22,367 nucleotides of DNA, taken from positions 31,611 to 53,977 of the forward strand of contig BMAT01002998.1 in assembly GCA_019649035.1 (NCBI GenBank), given 5' to 3'. The DNA is from Elysia marginata (Eukaryota > Mollusca > Gastropoda > Plakobranchidae). Below the pieces are notes generated by a model. It ran no database searches and had not been told where the DNA came from. It saw only the letters and a program-made list of their open reading frames with translations. This document shows, one piece after another, positions 20,244 through 22,367 of the stretch. The position numbers were made by a program, and so were the translations under genes. Positions within the stretch are counted from its first letter, which is position 1, and every line of letters starts with the position of its first letter.

Positions 20244-20248
20244 TATGG

Positions 20249-21467
20249 AAGACTGTTACTAAAACCTCTTTGCTCCTGTATGCTGAGTGAAAACGAATGA
20301 GCGTTGGGCATACTGTGTTACCAGCTTCTTTTTATAATCATGTCGATTGTGGACTTTTATAATCCACCAGCTCTAGTATTATTGGTAAATAACGTAGATC
20401 GTTTGGAATACTTTGCTGGTTTTCATGTCATTTATTACAGGAACAAAAAAATAACATTGAACAAATGTCTTTGACTCCGCGATGTTGGGTCAGCATTATA
20501 CAAGACTCATTGGGTAACTGAATATCCTAGTTATGTGAATTAATTTTGGAATACCTTTCTGGCCGACTGTGGGAACTTCGGTAAAACCTCAAAGATTGCA
20601 GCAACTGCTATGGTGCTTCGAAATTAGTCAAACTTTAAGATCCCCTGGGTTAAATTGTACAAAAAAATTCTGACGAACTACTTCTATGATAGTTATACGA
20701 AAGTGCGTCTGCACTGGCAAGATTTTAACCTCGTTTCTACAAGGAAACTGAGTCTGTCCGGTGTTATATAAAAGTGGACATGACTCAAGAAATAAATTAT
20801 ACATCATCGTCACCGCAAACATCCCTTTATTTTTTTTTTAATTTTGTCTTAAAAGCCGATGAAAGTGGAATTTAAGGTTCGGAATAATTATAACCATTAT
20901 CTGTTACAGACCGATTGAGACGCACATAATATTTATAAATTACGAAGTTATAATAGAAGCAATCGTCCTTTTCTTACACATTGCATTTTCTTTAAAGCGC
21001 CAAAAATGAAATTTACGTATCTCTGGGTCCACAAAGTAACTTTTCGTCTGGATTCTGATTGTCGGGTAGAAACAGTCGGCACAATCGACGTTTGAAATAA
21101 AACCTAAAGAGCTACATGTTAGAACAGAAAATCTCATTATAAGGAATTTGACAAACCAAATTCTTTCGAAGATAACCAGATGTGTAAGTAATAAAATGTT
21201 TTGCAATATAATTATAACATTTTTTAAAAGACTCGACTGCTTTGGGTTACAATGTCTAGAAGGTACAAATTTTCAGATAGTTATTATTTTTACGGTTCAT
21301 GTTTCCATTAAGTAAAAAAAAAATTTACGATAATTACATCTGCAACTTTCTGGTTTAGGTGAAGAGTAAAATCAAAACTGTAATTTGCAATGGGAGAGTT
21401 CTTTTTGCCAGCCATGCTCGCGAATGTAGCCTATATGAATTTTAATATTTCACAGAATAATATTTAG
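20249..21467. other. Probable intronic DNA without recognised features
   Basis: AT-rich. Frames at 20628-20822 and 20940-21206 on the minus strand show no recognisable domain. No Wnt exon with the Trp-Gly-Gly-Cys or Cys-Lys-Cys-His motifs was found. Confidence 0.4.
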
Positions 21468-21584
21468 ATGATAATTATTTTGTTGACAAACATTATCGCG
21501 CTGTTTATTTTACTACCGTTATTTAACAGCTCAGCTGTTGGTGCGCGGGAGATAAATATTTTTCTCCAGGTTTTTTTTTTTCAG

Positions 21585-21692
21585 GGACATGATTACGTGG
21601 CTGTGGGCGAGCTAAAGGTGAAGTTATACAAATACAGCGTCCGTCTCGCCTCCGGCACAGAGGGAAAAGATTGCCTGGTTATACAGCGATGA
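21585..21692 (+). other. Exon-like open segment of unknown origin
   Basis: After a T-run and CAG (21571-21584), which is an excellent acceptor, the sequence becomes GC-richer and codes without a stop for GHDYVAVGELKVKLYKYSVR, then LASGTEGKDCLVIQR and TGA at 21690-21692. I recognise no family. In the frame expected after the upstream Wnt exon (phase 2) it meets TAA after about ten codons, so it is not a normal Wnt exon. It could be a terminal or cassette exon of another transcript, a gene relic, or chance. Confidence 0.25.
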
Positions 21693-22367
21693 TGGTTTTT
21701 ATCACTATGCTATACTTATTCCATTTTAACCATTCCTTTTTGACGGAGCCAGGGCGGGTCTAGTGTAACTGACACCTGTCTTTTGCTTTTTAGTGCGCTT
21801 TTCATAGCACTGCGGAAACAAGAGATAAAACTTTTTCTTAAAAATATAATGTTGGATTCTTTCTATCCGTCGTCAAAGAAATCTTGGATTTTCCTTCTTT
21901 TTTTGCTTATATATTTGTTTGCGGTAGTTTGTATTTTAGTATTCTAATTATGCATATATGCCACATAAATGAAAATGGTTATCTGTCCTCGGAGTACAAG
22001 AGTTCCTCATTTTTAATCTTGAAGAGGTTTGACCGCACCCAGGAGCTTTCTCTATTGGCAGTGGTTGGTGACGTGTCATAATTATGACTTGTTTATGATA
22101 TAATAACTTTTATAAAAATTAAATAACTGCATACCTCCCTGGCAGCTGTTATGAGTCTAATGGGAAATGGAAAAAAAATTGTGAAAATTTGTTTTAAAAA
22201 AGCTGTGACTGGTTTTAGGGTAAAAAACTTGTAAATGCAATACAGTAAAATTCCTTTAAACTGAAATTGAATGTAATGAAAAAATTTTGGGTTAAATTAT
22301 CACGCCAATATGTGCCGCAATCAGTTTTCCTCATACTGGGATGAACTCCAACAGAAGGCTTACATTG
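21693..22367. other. Probable intronic DNA without recognised features
   Basis: AT-rich with short homopolymers. No gene or element was recognised. The window ends before the next Wnt exon. Confidence 0.4.

Overview
The window is animal nuclear DNA, most likely from a mollusc (a gastropod is my best guess) or another lophotrochozoan. The evidence is two spliced exons of one Wnt gene separated by an intron of about 16.3 kb, a eukaryotic tRNA gene with internal promoter boxes and no encoded CCA, relics of non-LTR retrotransposons, and very heavy (CT)n, (CTAT)n, (CTGT)n and (GAT)n microsatellite content. I see no bacterial operon, CRISPR array, phage or virus. Most long reading frames are open only because they run through simple repeats.

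Layout. Positions 1-2212 are intergenic DNA or the first Wnt intron. They hold a 31-bp minisatellite (49-298) and an intact-looking tRNA-Asp(GTC) on the minus strand (875-946) with a T6 terminator. An internal Wnt exon lies at 2213-2445. Its intron (2446-18757) carries clusters of polypyrimidine microsatellites, a few polypurine tracts in the opposite orientation, a 36-bp minisatellite (10201-10452), a pair of diverged 60-bp dispersed repeats (9707-9766 and 13596-13655), and a 5'-truncated LINE insertion (14295-14631) flanked by a perfect 13-bp target-site duplication. The next Wnt exon is 18758-18869. The two exons join in frame across a phase-1 intron to give a Wnt N-terminal segment that best fits Wnt16, with Wnt4 as the main alternative. 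The signal-peptide exon and the exons for the rest of the Wnt fold are not visible and should lie outside the window.

The most unusual structure is just downstream of the second exon. The last ~23 coding bases, the 5' splice site and the first ~25 intron bases belong to the first copy of a degenerate ~50-bp tandem repeat. Related copies follow at about 18940, 18990 and 19018, and resume in strict ~50-bp register at 19632, 19682, 19733, 19783 and 19833. Several keep a good donor consensus, so the real splice site is followed by a row of decoys. The array is interrupted by a decayed reverse-transcriptase fragment (19085-19472, catalytic Asp-Asp replaced by Asn-Asn) and a 33-unit ATG/GAT microsatellite. 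Further on are a foldback-like pair of inverted arms built from 10-bp GC-rich units (about 19930-20243) and an isolated exon-like open segment (21585-21692).

How the parts relate: the only protein gene visible is the Wnt ligand gene. The tRNA is an independent Pol III unit in antisense orientation. Everything else is intronic or flanking repeat DNA whose effect, if any, would be on splicing or RNA structure of the Wnt transcript.
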